This document shows, piece by piece, positions 1-9,346 of a stretch of DNA of 64,000 nucleotides. Within the stretch, counting starts at the first letter, position 1. Every line of letters begins with the position of its first letter. A program made the translations under genes and the position numbers. Under the pieces are notes generated by a model. The model saw only the letters and a program-made list of their open reading frames with translations, did no database searches and had not been told where the DNA came from. The stretch is from the NCBI GenBank assembly GCA_937625935.1, contig OW569364.1, forward strand, positions 62,001 through 126,000. Reading direction: 5' to 3'. This DNA comes from Tetramitus jugosus (Eukaryota; Heterolobosea; Eutetramitea; Acrasida; Vahlkampfiidae).

Positions 1-560
1 GGAGTTCTCAGTAGCTCCTGAAGTGCCAAAACAACTTCGTTGACAGTAATCATTGGTGACCAATCATCCTTTCTGATTATACCAAGACAGACTTTACCTT
101 CCTTGTCTATCAACAACAAAACAAGCAAGAACAACAACAACAAAAATTTCATGTTAGCTTTTCTGTGCGCACAATCCCAAAAAAAATCAAGTGTGGTGCG
201 CAACTTCCTGTAAGCTTTCAAACAACAACAACAACCAAAAAGCTTTTTGCACCAAAAAGCTTCTTCAACCAACAATGTGGGTCAAAAACAACAATAATCA
301 ACAGTAAACATACCAAAATTTGGGTGATACACTTGATGAACACACTTGATCTCTGGTGGATGGAATGGATATTCATTTGGGAACTTGAAATCAAATGTAA
401 ATGTGCCCTTTTCGTATGGTGTGCTCTTTGGTCCAATAAATGCCACTCTCCATTGATCCACCTTCTCATCAACCATGTCGACTGAACAGCCTTCCATTGG
501 CTTCTTCTTGATGTTCATGAGTTCTTTGGTTAATCTTTGTTCTCTCTTTTGTGAGCTCAT
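1..560 (-). CDS. Ubiquitin-conjugating enzyme E2, UBE2L3-like (partial, 3' end outside window)
   Basis: Cytosolic or nuclear E2 that carries ubiquitin as a thioester to an E3. Two exons are visible: 560-314 and 106 to the window edge, with a GT-AG intron at 107-313 that holds a GCTAAC branch motif. Splicing restores the E2 signature HPNFDKEGKVCLGII around the active-site Cys (KVCLG), followed by RKDDWSP. The N-terminal helix is MSSQKREQRLTKELMNIKK. About 117 residues are visible of the roughly 150 usual, so the last helices lie outside. The KVCL-xx-I-xxx-W-xP pattern and the following helix resemble UBE2L3 (UbcH7), which works with HECT and RBR ligases. That subtype call is inferred. The first ATG is at 560; the frame extends to 599 but without another ATG. 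Confidence 0.85.
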
Positions 561-791
561 CTTGTTGTTGTTTGTTTTGGATGGATGGTTATCAATCACT
601 ATGTGTGTTTAGCTTTTGTGTTGCTTGTTTTTTGATTTTGTTTTGTTTCAGAACAATTTTTTTCGCATGCAAAATGGAAATCTTTATTTAGAACTTGAAA
701 GACTTTCATGACAAGTTCGAGTGAGGAACATTGGCCTTGCGGGTGATGGTTCAACTACGACATTGTTGTTCTGTGAAAAGTTCATTTTTTA

Positions 792-3700
792 TTATTGATA
801 GGTGATTGTAAAGTCAGACAAATCCTCTGTGCCTGTGATCACTAATCCCTTCTCATTGGCCAAATGCAACAGACAAATGAAGCAGAAGGGCACTGAAACA
901 TCTGAAAAATCTGGTACTTTGGTGTTGTTGGTTCGATTTGGTAGGCTCTTGGCCTTGCTTACTTCACGCAGCGAAGTGATAACCGAGGAGAAATGCTTCG
1001 TGTTTGAATCTTCTTCCTTGTCGTTTGATGCTTCTTCTTCTTCCTTCTCGATAGCTTGCCATAAGTGATCCTTGAGAGCTTTAACGTCCACCTTCTTGGC
1101 TCTCGTGGCATACTTAATATTGAGCTTTTCCACTATCCGAGGTGCTTCTGCAAGTTTAACAGTTTGGTTCAAATCATTGACAATGTGTCCAGATTCCATT
1201 GGCTCATCTGAAACAGTCTGGTCCAGGTTTGGATTGTTGATCATTTCAGGTTGTATTATACCAGGCTGAATGTTGGAGGTGCTGTCGTCGTCATCATCTG
1301 CAAACAGGTCATCACCACCGAACGCTAGATCAAAACCTACATCACCTCCACCACCAATCATGGCATCTCCATCTGCGTCATCCTCATCAACTTCTTGTGC
1401 TGACGTTCTTTCAGAGGATTGTGTCTCTACTGTTGTTACAACAGAAGATTTGGATGATTTCTTCTTATTTGTCTGTGATGCCATGTTTGGCAATAAGAAT
1501 GGCTGTTGAAGCGAAGAAATGTCATAGTGTACATCTTCTGGCAATAGGTGCGTCTTCTTCACTGACGTTTTAATTGTTCGCTCAGCAATAGATATCGAAG
1601 ATTTCTTCTCTGTCTTGTCCACTTCAAATGCCTTCTTGCTGACCTCATAAGGTTCAGTAGTAAAATCAAATGAGGCAACATTTGTCTTCTTTCGTTTCTT
1701 GGTAGTTGTTTTCGACTTGCCTCTTTTGGATCTGGTGGAGCTAAATGTCCACAGATTAGCACCCGCCCAGTTGTTACCCTTGACCTTCTCTTGATCAATA
1801 AACGAGTATTGGTTTGCAAGGTCCAATTGATCTGACTCCATCAGTTGTGACAGAGGATTTTGGCTACTGGCAGCATTCGATTGCTGTGAAGACACTTGAG
1901 AGTCAGCAGCACCATCAGTGTTGGTCATTTCTTCATCTTCATATGTGTTAAAGTCTGCATCTAGAAGTCCTTCTTCATCATCTCCATCAGACAAATCACC
2001 CATATCCATCATCATGTCCTCTCCTCCAAATCCGACCATGCCGGCATCGCTATCCATTTGGTGATCCTCTCCTTTATGATCCTCACCACGCTGCTTCAAT
2101 GTGTTTTCAATGAGATCTCTACTGAACACAGCAACTGCCGGTGAGTCCATCACCTTTTGGTCCTCATGCTGACTGTTCTCTATGCCTTGAGTGGGCAGCA
2201 TTTGAGTTGTTTCAGGTTGTTGAGTGGCAGATATGCAGCTTGCTTCCATTTCCAAATGTGCTTCACCGGGCGTCAATTGCTCCATTATTGGTACATTGAA
2301 AATTTCATCTGAAACAACAACTTCTTGACCACCGAACTCAGTGTTCTCTTCTGATGATACTTGCATGGCATCATCTGTAACAACAGCTTGTTCATCTTGA
2401 TTGTCTGATTCCACTTGTTGTTCTGGTAGAGTAGGAGTTATGATTGGTTCATAATCGATCATTTCCTTCTGACCACTCTCAAGAACGACACGATACTTTG
2501 TAGCGTCGAGAATGACCTCGGATGACTGACTCATATATAAATTATTCAACAAGAGTGAGTCAGCACTTCCAACGTCATGCTGAGCATTGTTTCCAGAAGT
2601 CCTATAGTACAGTGGTTCAATCGAGTACGCATGCTCAAACTTCTTGACGTTCAGATTGTTGATATCTGACTCTAGTGTGTTTGAGCCGTGTTGTCTCTTT
2701 CGAGTCGCCTTCTTTTGTGTGCCATCGGCGTTGGTCTCCGAGTTGCCATCTTCCGTATTCTCAGCATCACCACTCTCTTCATCATCCTCCATGGATCTCT
2801 TTCCTTTGCCTTCTGCTCGAGACAAACCTCCCAGAACCTTGTAAGTCTCCGTGTGAACTGAATCTACACGACAAGAGTAAATCTTGACACTAGCGTCCAA
2901 AGTACAGCTAGCCACTTGAAAATTCGACACTTCATTCTCACCGAGCGTACTCGAAGTAATCACTTCATCGATATAATCAATCAAGTTGAGAGACCAAGTG
3001 TTCTTGACATTAATCTTGTTCTCCGTGGACAATTTGATACAATTCTGAAACAGTTCATCCAACTGTGACGATGTGAGTGTATGAGTGGCTTGATTGGCTC
3101 TCTTTTCCGCATTTAACAAGTCCAATGCACTTCCTACGGAGGCACTGGCCTCGCCATTGGCATCTTTCGAAGAAGCAGAAGCAGGTGATGAAGAGGCAAT
3201 CGATGCAGTCGCAGAGATGAAATTGGTGTTTGACGCAAAGATGCTCTTTCGTCTTCTTTCATGCTCTCTTCTCTTCTTGTTTTGTCTCTTTTCGAGCTCA
3301 TCATCATTTTCATCTGGATCATTATTCATTGAATTGGGAGTACCACCACCATTGACTCCTACCACTGCTGGACTGCTAGTGCTTTGAAAATGAAGTGATT
3401 TTCTTCGCGAGTTTGAATTGCCTTGATCAGATCGAACAGATGAAGGAGTAGTTGTTGTTTGCTTGTTTTGAGAATGATGAGTAGATGAGAGACGAGAGAG
3501 TGATCTACGTAGTCCACTACTACCACTACTATTGTTGTTTGTTGTAGGAGTACAAAAAGTATTGCTTTTTGAGGCACTATTGTTGCCATGTGATCTTGGT
3601 GGAAGTGAGGATGGAGTGGTGTTCGCTAATGATGATAATGTTGTTGGAGTGTTAGCGGTTGTAGTGGAAGTTTTGGCTCTCTTGTGCTTGCGAAGGTGCT

Positions 3701-3863
3701 TGGATGACGGTGTGCCTGCTTGAATCTCAAGCTCTAGTTCGTCATCGTCACCTCCTTCCTGGAAACTTGTTTCTTCTTCTTCACTGCTGTCTTGAACTCT
3801 GTCATCATCTTCGTAGTCATCTTCATCTGATACTCGAAGTCTCTTTCTGCTGTTTGTTGTCAT
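792..3863 (-). CDS. NCAPH: Condensin complex subunit 2 (CAP-H / Barren kleisin)
   Basis: Kleisin subunit of condensin I, which bridges the SMC2-SMC4 heads and recruits the HEAT-repeat subunits to compact mitotic chromosomes. The 1023-residue frame is intact. After an acidic, Ser/Thr-rich N-terminus comes NDDELEKRQNKKRREHERRR, the conserved kleisin entry segment. Then follow the Barren signatures with NxWSLNLIDYIDEV and NFQVASCTLDASVKIYSCRVDSVH. The middle is very acidic, and the C-terminus (NIKYATRAKKVDVKALKDHLW then a VPFCFICLLHLANEKGL winged-helix-like end) matches the family's SMC-binding domain. It is somewhat longer than animal CAP-H because of low-complexity inserts. The first ATG is at 3863; the open frame continues upstream only through a TTG at 3941. 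No intron is needed. Confidence 0.93.
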   Translation of the reverse strand: MTTNSRKRLRVSDEDDYEDDDRVQDSSEEEETSFQEGGDDDELELEIQAGTPSSKHLRKHKRAKTSTTTANTPTTLSSLANTTPSSLPPRSHGNNSASKSNTFCTPTTNNNSSGSSGLRRSLSRLSSTHHSQNKQTTTTPSSVRSDQGNSNSRRKSLHFQSTSSPAVVGVNGGGTPNSMNNDPDENDDELEKRQNKKRREHERRRKSIFASNTNFISATASIASSSPASASSKDANGEASASVGSALDLLNAEKRANQATHTLTSSQLDELFQNCIKLSTENKINVKNTWSLNLIDYIDEVITSSTLGENEVSNFQVASCTLDASVKIYSCRVDSVHTETYKVLGGLSRAEGKGKRSMEDDEESGDAENTEDGNSETNADGTQKKATRKRQHGSNTLESDINNLNVKKFEHAYSIEPLYYRTSGNNAQHDVGSADSLLLNNLYMSQSSEVILDATKYRVVLESGQKEMIDYEPIITPTLPEQQVESDNQDEQAVVTDDAMQVSSEENTEFGGQEVVVSDEIFNVPIMEQLTPGEAHLEMEASCISATQQPETTQMLPTQGIENSQHEDQKVMDSPAVAVFSRDLIENTLKQRGEDHKGEDHQMDSDAGMVGFGGEDMMMDMGDLSDGDDEEGLLDADFNTYEDEEMTNTDGAADSQVSSQQSNAASSQNPLSQLMESDQLDLANQYSFIDQEKVKGNNWAGANLWTFSSTRSKRGKSKTTTKKRKKTNVASFDFTTEPYEVSKKAFEVDKTEKKSSISIAERTIKTSVKKTHLLPEDVHYDISSLQQPFLLPNMASQTNKKKSSKSSVVTTVETQSSERTSAQEVDEDDADGDAMIGGGGDVGFDLAFGGDDLFADDDDDSTSNIQPGIIQPEMINNPNLDQTVSDEPMESGHIVNDLNQTVKLAEAPRIVEKLNIKYATRAKKVDVKALKDHLWQAIEKEEEEASNDKEEDSNTKHFSSVITSLREVSKAKSLPNRTNNTKVPDFSDVSVPFCFICLLHLANEKGLVITGTEDLSDFTITYQ

Positions 3864-4168
3864 TGTTGGTGTGTTTGGAGTGTGGTTGGTGGCGATCTGT
3901 GAGGTCAGTGTCGTGATGGTGGTTGTGTGCGAACGAAACAAGAACCGACAGAGCAGGAAAGAGAAACTGGGCGTTGGTCAATGTTTGTGTGTTGAACTGA
4001 CTTCGATTAAAATTCTGAAGGCGGGAAGCGTTATTTTTTTTTGATCGACAAACAAAAAAAAGAGCGCCAAAGAAAATTACTCCGTGTTCCTGCAAAAACA
4101 ATCGGCAGAAAAGTTACGGGAGTTGTCATCCAAAAAAGTATAATTTACAATCGTCATAATAAATACAA
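3864..4168. other. Intergenic: upstream of condensin gene, downstream of esterase gene
   Basis: About 300 bases between two minus-strand genes. The segment is A/T-rich with homopolymer runs near 4036-4060. I see no recognisable RNA gene or convincing coding frame. It should hold the condensin gene promoter. Confidence 0.5.
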
Positions 4169-5437
4169 TTAGTTCTTTGTGAACGATTTGCCACCGGAAA
4201 CAATGGCATCAATCGTATTCTTCACAGTTTTCATCTGATACCCCGTGTTCGAGGCATAGTTCACTCCTTCATATCCCCACCAGTCCCAACAACCCTTTGG
4301 ATTCAAAGTGTTGACGCGAGCTTGTGGATACAGAACAATAATGTCGTTGGCTTCTGCCCATTCGTTCAATCCACTCTCCACAGCAAACGTGTCACCAATT
4401 TGAGCCACATCCTGCAAGCAACCATGCAAAGAAACATGCAGAGGACAATGAGTATTGTTACCAGAGACTGCAGATTGACAATTCAACGGAACATAAATGT
4501 ATCCAAAATCATTCAATCCCAATTCTTCCATTGTAAACAACGAGAAGGGCACAAATTGTTTCTGATCATAGGAAAAGAGACGATCCAGATTGGCATTGTT
4601 CACTCTTGGTTTCAGAGCACCTTGATCCAAAACGTGCTCCAACACCTTGCCAGGCACATCCAATCCATCACAATTGTTCATGTATGGCTCACCTAGATAA
4701 CCACATGGATTGACAGCACGAGGAGAGATCCACGAGTGCTCTGCCGGCACATTGTACACTTGAACAATATTGTTGGACGAGGAAGAAATGTAGTGCGAGT
4801 AATAATCTGCCGCTTTTTTAACCACACCCGTATCCACTACACTATCTTTTGTTCCACTGACAAGCATCACCTTGCTGTCCTTCATGTACTTTGATGGATC
4901 ATCAATATAGCCAAACATTGCCGTTGTCCTTGTAATCGCCACCAATTCTGGCACAATAATCAATGATGGATCAGTCATGCACGATGTCAGTGCAATAGCA
5001 ACATTGGCCTGAGCACAATAATAAGGTGCTCCAGCAATGATTGCAGCACCCTTGATCATGGAAGAGTAAGCCACGTGTAATTGAGTAGCAAACATGGCAC
5101 CAGAGGAAACACCAGAAACAGTCACTCTAAAATTTCGAGTCATTGATTGTCCAAGAGGAATCATGGGACGCGTATTGTTAAAGGAGTAAGGTGTAATGGG
5201 TCGATGTTCCTGTGGTAGAAAGCTTTGATGAAGATTCTTGTTCAGATCTGATGAGAGAAGATTTTGAATGTTCCATTTGGAAGCTTCTACTGCTGTTACT
5301 GTTGCTGCTATGGTACAATAACATTGAATCAAAAAGAAGAAAAAGAAGAGTGTAGTTGTTTTCAAGCTTAGTGTGTTGTTGTAGTAGTAGTTTACATGGT
5401 GGTGTTGGTGGTGATGAGAGATGATTTGACGTGTCAT
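4169..5437 (-). CDS. Secreted PHB-depolymerase-like esterase
   Basis: Alpha/beta hydrolase of the poly(3-hydroxybutyrate) depolymerase family, about 422 residues. The nucleophile box is GVSSG (in VTVSGVSSGAMFATQLHVAY). It is followed by IAGAPYYCAQANVA, an acidic triad member probably in SGTKDSVVDTG, and a His in PAEHSWISP. The C-terminal half has LHGCLQ (oxyanion region), ESGLNEWAEANDIIVLYPQ and NPKGCWDWWGY, all typical of bacterial PHB depolymerases. Several Cys suggest disulfides. The start at 5437 places a hydrophobic signal sequence (run of Phe, then IAATVTA) shortly after a His-rich n-region, so I predict secretion or lysosomal targeting. In-frame ATGs upstream (5575, 5638) would give a long, unlikely leader. 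The likely role is digestion of bacterial storage polyester or a related ester. A bacterial origin is possible but untested. Confidence 0.85.
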   Translation of the reverse strand: MTRQIISHHHQHHHVNYYYNNTLSLKTTTLFFFFFLIQCYCTIAATVTAVEASKWNIQNLLSSDLNKNLHQSFLPQEHRPITPYSFNNTRPMIPLGQSMTRNFRVTVSGVSSGAMFATQLHVAYSSMIKGAAIIAGAPYYCAQANVAIALTSCMTDPSLIIVPELVAITRTTAMFGYIDDPSKYMKDSKVMLVSGTKDSVVDTGVVKKAADYYSHYISSSSNNIVQVYNVPAEHSWISPRAVNPCGYLGEPYMNNCDGLDVPGKVLEHVLDQGALKPRVNNANLDRLFSYDQKQFVPFSLFTMEELGLNDFGYIYVPLNCQSAVSGNNTHCPLHVSLHGCLQDVAQIGDTFAVESGLNEWAEANDIIVLYPQARVNTLNPKGCWDWWGYEGVNYASNTGYQMKTVKNTIDAIVSGGKSFTKN

Positions 5438-5987
5438 TGAGTGTGTTTCGGTAGTAGAGCTTTTTTTTGGATGATATGAAAAAAGCTTTTTGATTTGCTG
5501 TATGGTACAAGTGTGGTGGAGTTCGTGTGATTTTTTGACGCTGTGGAAGATGACGTCCACAACAAAAGGGTCCATTTCAGAACGTGTTTTGTGTGGGATA
5601 ACCCGATCACGGAGTTTATATCCCTTCGGACTTTTCATCTTTGATTGTATGAGTGGAACGAAACATAACACCACGAAGCAATTAATAACTTGTGATAAAA
5701 TTCTTCCCCTCTATGTTGACATTTCTCTGGTATCCAGAGGATGAGGAAGTAAGTCGCGTGACATGGTCTTATCGATACACGGAAATACAATAGCAATAGA
5801 ACACGGTGCTAACTTGATTGTGACTCCTCAAAGCAGAGAGAAGATGAGTGTAGAGAACCATGTTAAATCGCAAGCCGAACAGCAATAGTCTGGAACAATG
5901 AGTACAAGACTGATTCTTGAAATAAACAGACCTACAAGTTGAAAAGTGTAGGAGGGATGATGAATTCTGAGTTTATCCTTTCAGACC
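5438..5987. other. Intergenic, 550 bases
   Basis: Lies between the esterase start and the stop of the next minus-strand gene. The open frame upstream of the esterase ATG continues here but has no signal-like features. I see no tRNA, snRNA or convincing ORF; presumably promoter and 3' UTR sequence. Confidence 0.5.
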
Positions 5988-6884
5988 TTAAGCAATGAAT
6001 TGAGTCATGTGGGTGATCATCTCTTGAGGAAGTTTGTTCTTGAACAAACCGTGGGTGATTGTGGAGGTAATGTTGTGCTGCATTTGTCTTCTGTGTTGAT
6101 ATCGCTGTCTGATTCGAGCTACTGCTTCACTTGTGAGACCATCACACTCCACTTCTTCGAGAGTGAGCCATGAAGGGAGCAACTCATCTGATCCATCCTC
6201 AAAGATGAGCACATAATCCGATGGAAAACGAGAGAGATCCACTGTGCGATCACCGTAATCCAACTCAGACACAGAATGATACTTTGGATTCTTCTTTCTC
6301 TCTTCAATCTGATTCATGGCATCATCGTAGCTGTCTGAACCTGGCCATAAGCAATCAGGCAGATGATAGTAGTACCAGGTATCATAAGCTTCGAGGAAAA
6401 AACCCTTTGGTGCATCAGAGAAATCACATGGAGCACCATAACCATACTCCATGTATGTCTTGAGGAGCAATGGCTTATCAGTTGGTTCGAGACGATACAC
6501 TACGTACCCCTGAACCAATCGATAGTCTGAAAAATTGACAACATCTCCATGTCTCAACTGTGCTTCCACCTTGTCCAATTCTGTCTTTAACTGATCTTGG
6601 TTCACTTCTTGGTTGTCCTTGTTGGCTTCCAAAGTAGAGTTCACAAAGGATTCCCATGGAAGATCGGCAAAGGTATCACCTTCGTCGTCCTCTTCTCCTA
6701 ACACTGGTGGTACCAAGCTATCCATGTAGAAAATTTCACTCTGTTCCCTGCGGTACACACTGGGAAAGATGCCACATTTGACATTTCGATTCACATTGAA
6801 TAGGGTGTCACTTTTGGGGATCTTGGCTTCACTTTCATCTGTGGTCGTGGGAGACATTTGTGAGGCTGATCTTTTTACGGTCAT
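5988..6884 (-). CDS. Unknown protein, 298 aa
   Basis: Intact minus-strand frame with an ATG at 6884. I do not recognise a family. The N-terminus is basic and Ser/Thr-rich (MTVKRSASQMS). An acidic stretch follows (LGEEDDEGDTFADLPWESF), then a short charged helical segment (DQLKTELDKVEAQLRHGDVV). The core is rich in aromatics: GYGAPCDFSDAPKGFFLEAY, DTWYYYHLPDCLWPGSDSYD, and DRTVDLSRFPSDYVLIFEDG. There is no signal peptide or membrane segment. It ends with a basic/Gln-rich helix (RIRQRYQHRRQMQ) and a short hydrophobic tail. It looks like a soluble globular protein, perhaps lineage-restricted. Confidence 0.75.
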   Translation of the reverse strand: MTVKRSASQMSPTTTDESEAKIPKSDTLFNVNRNVKCGIFPSVYRREQSEIFYMDSLVPPVLGEEDDEGDTFADLPWESFVNSTLEANKDNQEVNQDQLKTELDKVEAQLRHGDVVNFSDYRLVQGYVVYRLEPTDKPLLLKTYMEYGYGAPCDFSDAPKGFFLEAYDTWYYYHLPDCLWPGSDSYDDAMNQIEERKKNPKYHSVSELDYGDRTVDLSRFPSDYVLIFEDGSDELLPSWLTLEEVECDGLTSEAVARIRQRYQHRRQMQHNITSTITHGLFKNKLPQEMITHMTQFIA

Positions 6885-7037
6885 AATTTATGGATAATCT
6901 GATTTCACTTTCTTTTCTTGCTGCCCACAGGCAGAGAAGAAATAGTTCGCCCAAAAACTGGACGAAAAATTTCTGTTTGGCGGGCATTTGTAAATCTCCT
7001 CTCTTGAAGGATTCGCTATCGCGTTGTATTGACTCTT

Positions 7038-8804
7038 TTATTCGACATCCTCGATTTCTTCCTCTTCTTCGAGTGATTTATCAGCTGGTGACACCGCAAA
7101 GTCCAGTATGGAGAAGGACAGAACAGCCACGAGCAGAATACAACTCAGAGTAATCCGAACGACATTGAAACTGGCATAGGCACCAGTGAAAAAGCCAGCG
7201 GCAAGAGCAATGGACAGAAACATGTTGTACACTGCAAATGCGTCGGATGGATTCCGTGAAAAGTAGAACATGATCAAATTGTAGGTCACGGCGTTCAATG
7301 CTGAATCTGCCAAACCGCACATGCCCAAGACAAAGTAAAACGAATAGGGCTCCCACTTGTTCATGATGAACGTGAAGCAAATGGCACTTGCATGAAGCAT
7401 AAATGCACAGAAAATAATAGGCCTTCGTCCAATCTTGTCAGACAAGAGACCAAACAGCAGTGAACCAACACATTCTGCAGCTCCGAAAAAGGTCATGACC
7501 CAACCGAGCAATTCTTGCCCGACTAGTGGTGGCAGTTCACCCCAGAAAAACGATTGAGAGAACCCATTCTGTAAAAACACGGGAATCAAGAGCAGCATTT
7601 CTTTCCGGATAATCGTTTTCCCGGTCACTGCCAAGCTCGAAATCACTGATCGACCAAAGTACTTTAGATTCTTGAGTATCCACCCACTCTCTCTTTGCGC
7701 CTTGTTTGCACGAGAGTTTCTGTTCTTGGGCTTTACCTCATTATGGTTTCGAATCAAAGATTCACCTTCTCGCTTGTCGTCAGTTGTTTCAATCAAATCT
7801 TCAGTTGATTGATTCACAGAAACACTATCATCAGTTTCATCTTCATCACTATCCACCGTAGCAGTCACATCCACACCATATCCACCACTGTTGTGATTCT
7901 TGTTGCTCGTACTAGACTTGTAGTCGGACGTGCGCAAATTGGATCTGAGCAAGAACAGTACCACATTTCCAACGAGACAAACACCCAACAACACTACAAA
8001 GAACACCCAATCTTTTGCACCATGCGCTTGCATAATACCCGATATCACACTTCCAAAAATGGCATTCAACTGAAAAATGCACAAGAAAATACCACTAAAA
8101 AGACCCATTTCATTCGCTCCACCAGCAGCACTCGACAATATCGATCCCTGAGCCGTCCAAGCCAAAGCACCCGTAAATCCAACGATCCCAGACCCCGCAA
8201 ACAACAACCACCTTGTGCTTTCATGCCGATCATTTGGATTCTTGTGTTGGCGAGAGTCCAACGCACACGACAGAGCACAACAACCAATAAACACTACATA
8301 TCCCAAATTGGCAAACACTGCACTCCACTTGGCAGCACTAGCACTTGATTTTACAATGGTGGCAGTGATGGTCGTCGAGAAAGCATAGGTAATGTACACG
8401 ATGGACAGTGCAATGAAACCATTGTGACCAAAAATGGTGGTCATAAAATTTTGGGCCGTATTGTATGAGAGGAGAGTGATCATGTAACCGATACTGAGCA
8501 CGAGCAAGTTGTAGTAGCCCATGTGAAAAATTTTGTCTCCATTGTTAGGATTGTTGTTGTCAGACCCATTTTTTTTTGTTCTCTTATTGGTAGTGGTGGT
8601 GATGGTAGTGATGGTGGTGTGCTTGTCGTTTGTTGTGTTCTTTTGATTTTTTTGGTGGAAAGCTTTTTCGCATTCGTGCATTAATTGGTTGAGTGGTTCA
8701 ACGACTGATGAAGGAGTGTTGGGTGTTGATAGGTGACCATGGTGGTGCTTTTGAGTTTTTGGTGTGGTGTTGACTGCTGTGACTGGTGGTGGTGTTTGAT
8801 CCAT
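7038..8804 (-). CDS. UNC-93-like major facilitator superfamily membrane protein
   Basis: Polytopic membrane protein, about 588 residues from the ATG at 8804 (MDQTPPPVTA). The cytosolic N-terminus is long, His/Thr/Asn-rich, and holds a poly-Thr tract. The first TM cluster starts at YYNLLVLSIGYMITLLSYNTAQNF, which resembles the opening helix of UNC-93 proteins (a glycine-rich helix followed by N-x-x). There are about six hydrophobic helices, a long acidic/Ser-rich central loop (VDSDEDETDDSVSVNQS), and then a second set of about six. DKIGRRPIIFC is the MFS-like loop between helices of the second half. Family members regulate channels or traffic receptors more often than they transport a known solute, so substrate and partner are unknown. 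The open frame extends upstream of 8804, but the extension overlaps the promoter region of neighbouring genes. Confidence 0.82.
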   Translation of the reverse strand: MDQTPPPVTAVNTTPKTQKHHHGHLSTPNTPSSVVEPLNQLMHECEKAFHQKNQKNTTNDKHTTITTITTTTNKRTKKNGSDNNNPNNGDKIFHMGYYNLLVLSIGYMITLLSYNTAQNFMTTIFGHNGFIALSIVYITYAFSTTITATIVKSSASAAKWSAVFANLGYVVFIGCCALSCALDSRQHKNPNDRHESTRWLLFAGSGIVGFTGALAWTAQGSILSSAAGGANEMGLFSGIFLCIFQLNAIFGSVISGIMQAHGAKDWVFFVVLLGVCLVGNVVLFLLRSNLRTSDYKSSTSNKNHNSGGYGVDVTATVDSDEDETDDSVSVNQSTEDLIETTDDKREGESLIRNHNEVKPKNRNSRANKAQRESGWILKNLKYFGRSVISSLAVTGKTIIRKEMLLLIPVFLQNGFSQSFFWGELPPLVGQELLGWVMTFFGAAECVGSLLFGLLSDKIGRRPIIFCAFMLHASAICFTFIMNKWEPYSFYFVLGMCGLADSALNAVTYNLIMFYFSRNPSDAFAVYNMFLSIALAAGFFTGAYASFNVVRITLSCILLVAVLSFSILDFAVSPADKSLEEEEEIEDVE

Positions 8805-8959
8805 TTGTGGTGGGTCATGCAAGTGCGTTTTATGTGTCTTGTGGAATTCAAGCTTGAAGAAAAATTGGAGGAGAATCTTTGAAATGGACAGTTTTGGACT
8901 GTTTCGTTCTTTGGCTTGTGCCTGGTGGCAATTCATTTGCAGTTTTGTTGTTTGAACTG

Positions 8960-9259
8960 CTAGTTCTGACGACAAGAGCAACACCAAGGCAAGGTCTTCC
9001 ATTCAGATCCTCCAATGAATATTACAAATGCAGCAATTACGCCTGGCAGCCAACCCAACAAGGTCAAAATGAGTACAAACCCAAAGATAATATACTTATC
9101 CATTGGCACGTATTCATCATAGTCTCCATAACCTATCATGAAGACAACACTGGGTGGACAAAAAAGGCACAGCATAACACCAATGAGGGTGTACAAGGGA
9201 ATGCCAAACGAGTGACAAGCACTCTGTTGCTCATGAAAGATATCTTCCGAGCAGCACAT
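8960..9259 (-). CDS. Pmp3/UPF0057-family small membrane proteolipid
   Basis: Small protein of about 99 residues with two hydrophobic hairpin helices. The first covers GIPLYTLIGVMLCLFCPPSVVFM. The second is KYIIFGFVLILTLLGWLPGVIAAF, carrying the family hallmark LGWLPGVI-A (Pmp3: LGWIPGxIHA). The Pro pair (CPPSVVF) fits the PPxGVF element of the first helix. Yeast Pmp3 affects plasma-membrane potential and salt tolerance; that role here is by family. The first ATG is at 9259 (MCCSEDIF); the frame upstream reaches 9286 only through a TTG. The C-terminus is longer than in yeast and Cys/Trp-rich (WKTLPWCCSC). It is divergent from the next gene, whose start is only 87 bases away, so the two probably share a promoter. 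Confidence 0.78.
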   Translation of the reverse strand: MCCSEDIFHEQQSACHSFGIPLYTLIGVMLCLFCPPSVVFMIGYGDYDEYVPMDKYIIFGFVLILTLLGWLPGVIAAFVIFIGGSEWKTLPWCCSCRQN

Positions 9260-9346
9260 GCCAAGTTCTTTTTGTTTTCTGAACAATCGATAAAAATTTC
9301 TTCAGAAGCAAAGTTCCACCAAAGTTCACAACCAAAAAGCAAAAGG

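Noticed and set aside
3863-3941. Condensin start at 3941
   Set aside because: That codon is TTG; the first ATG in frame is at 3863.
8879-9346. Plus-strand extension upstream of 9347
   Set aside because: It overlaps the Pmp3-like gene on the other strand and lacks features. The leader at 9347 fits a mitochondrial start.
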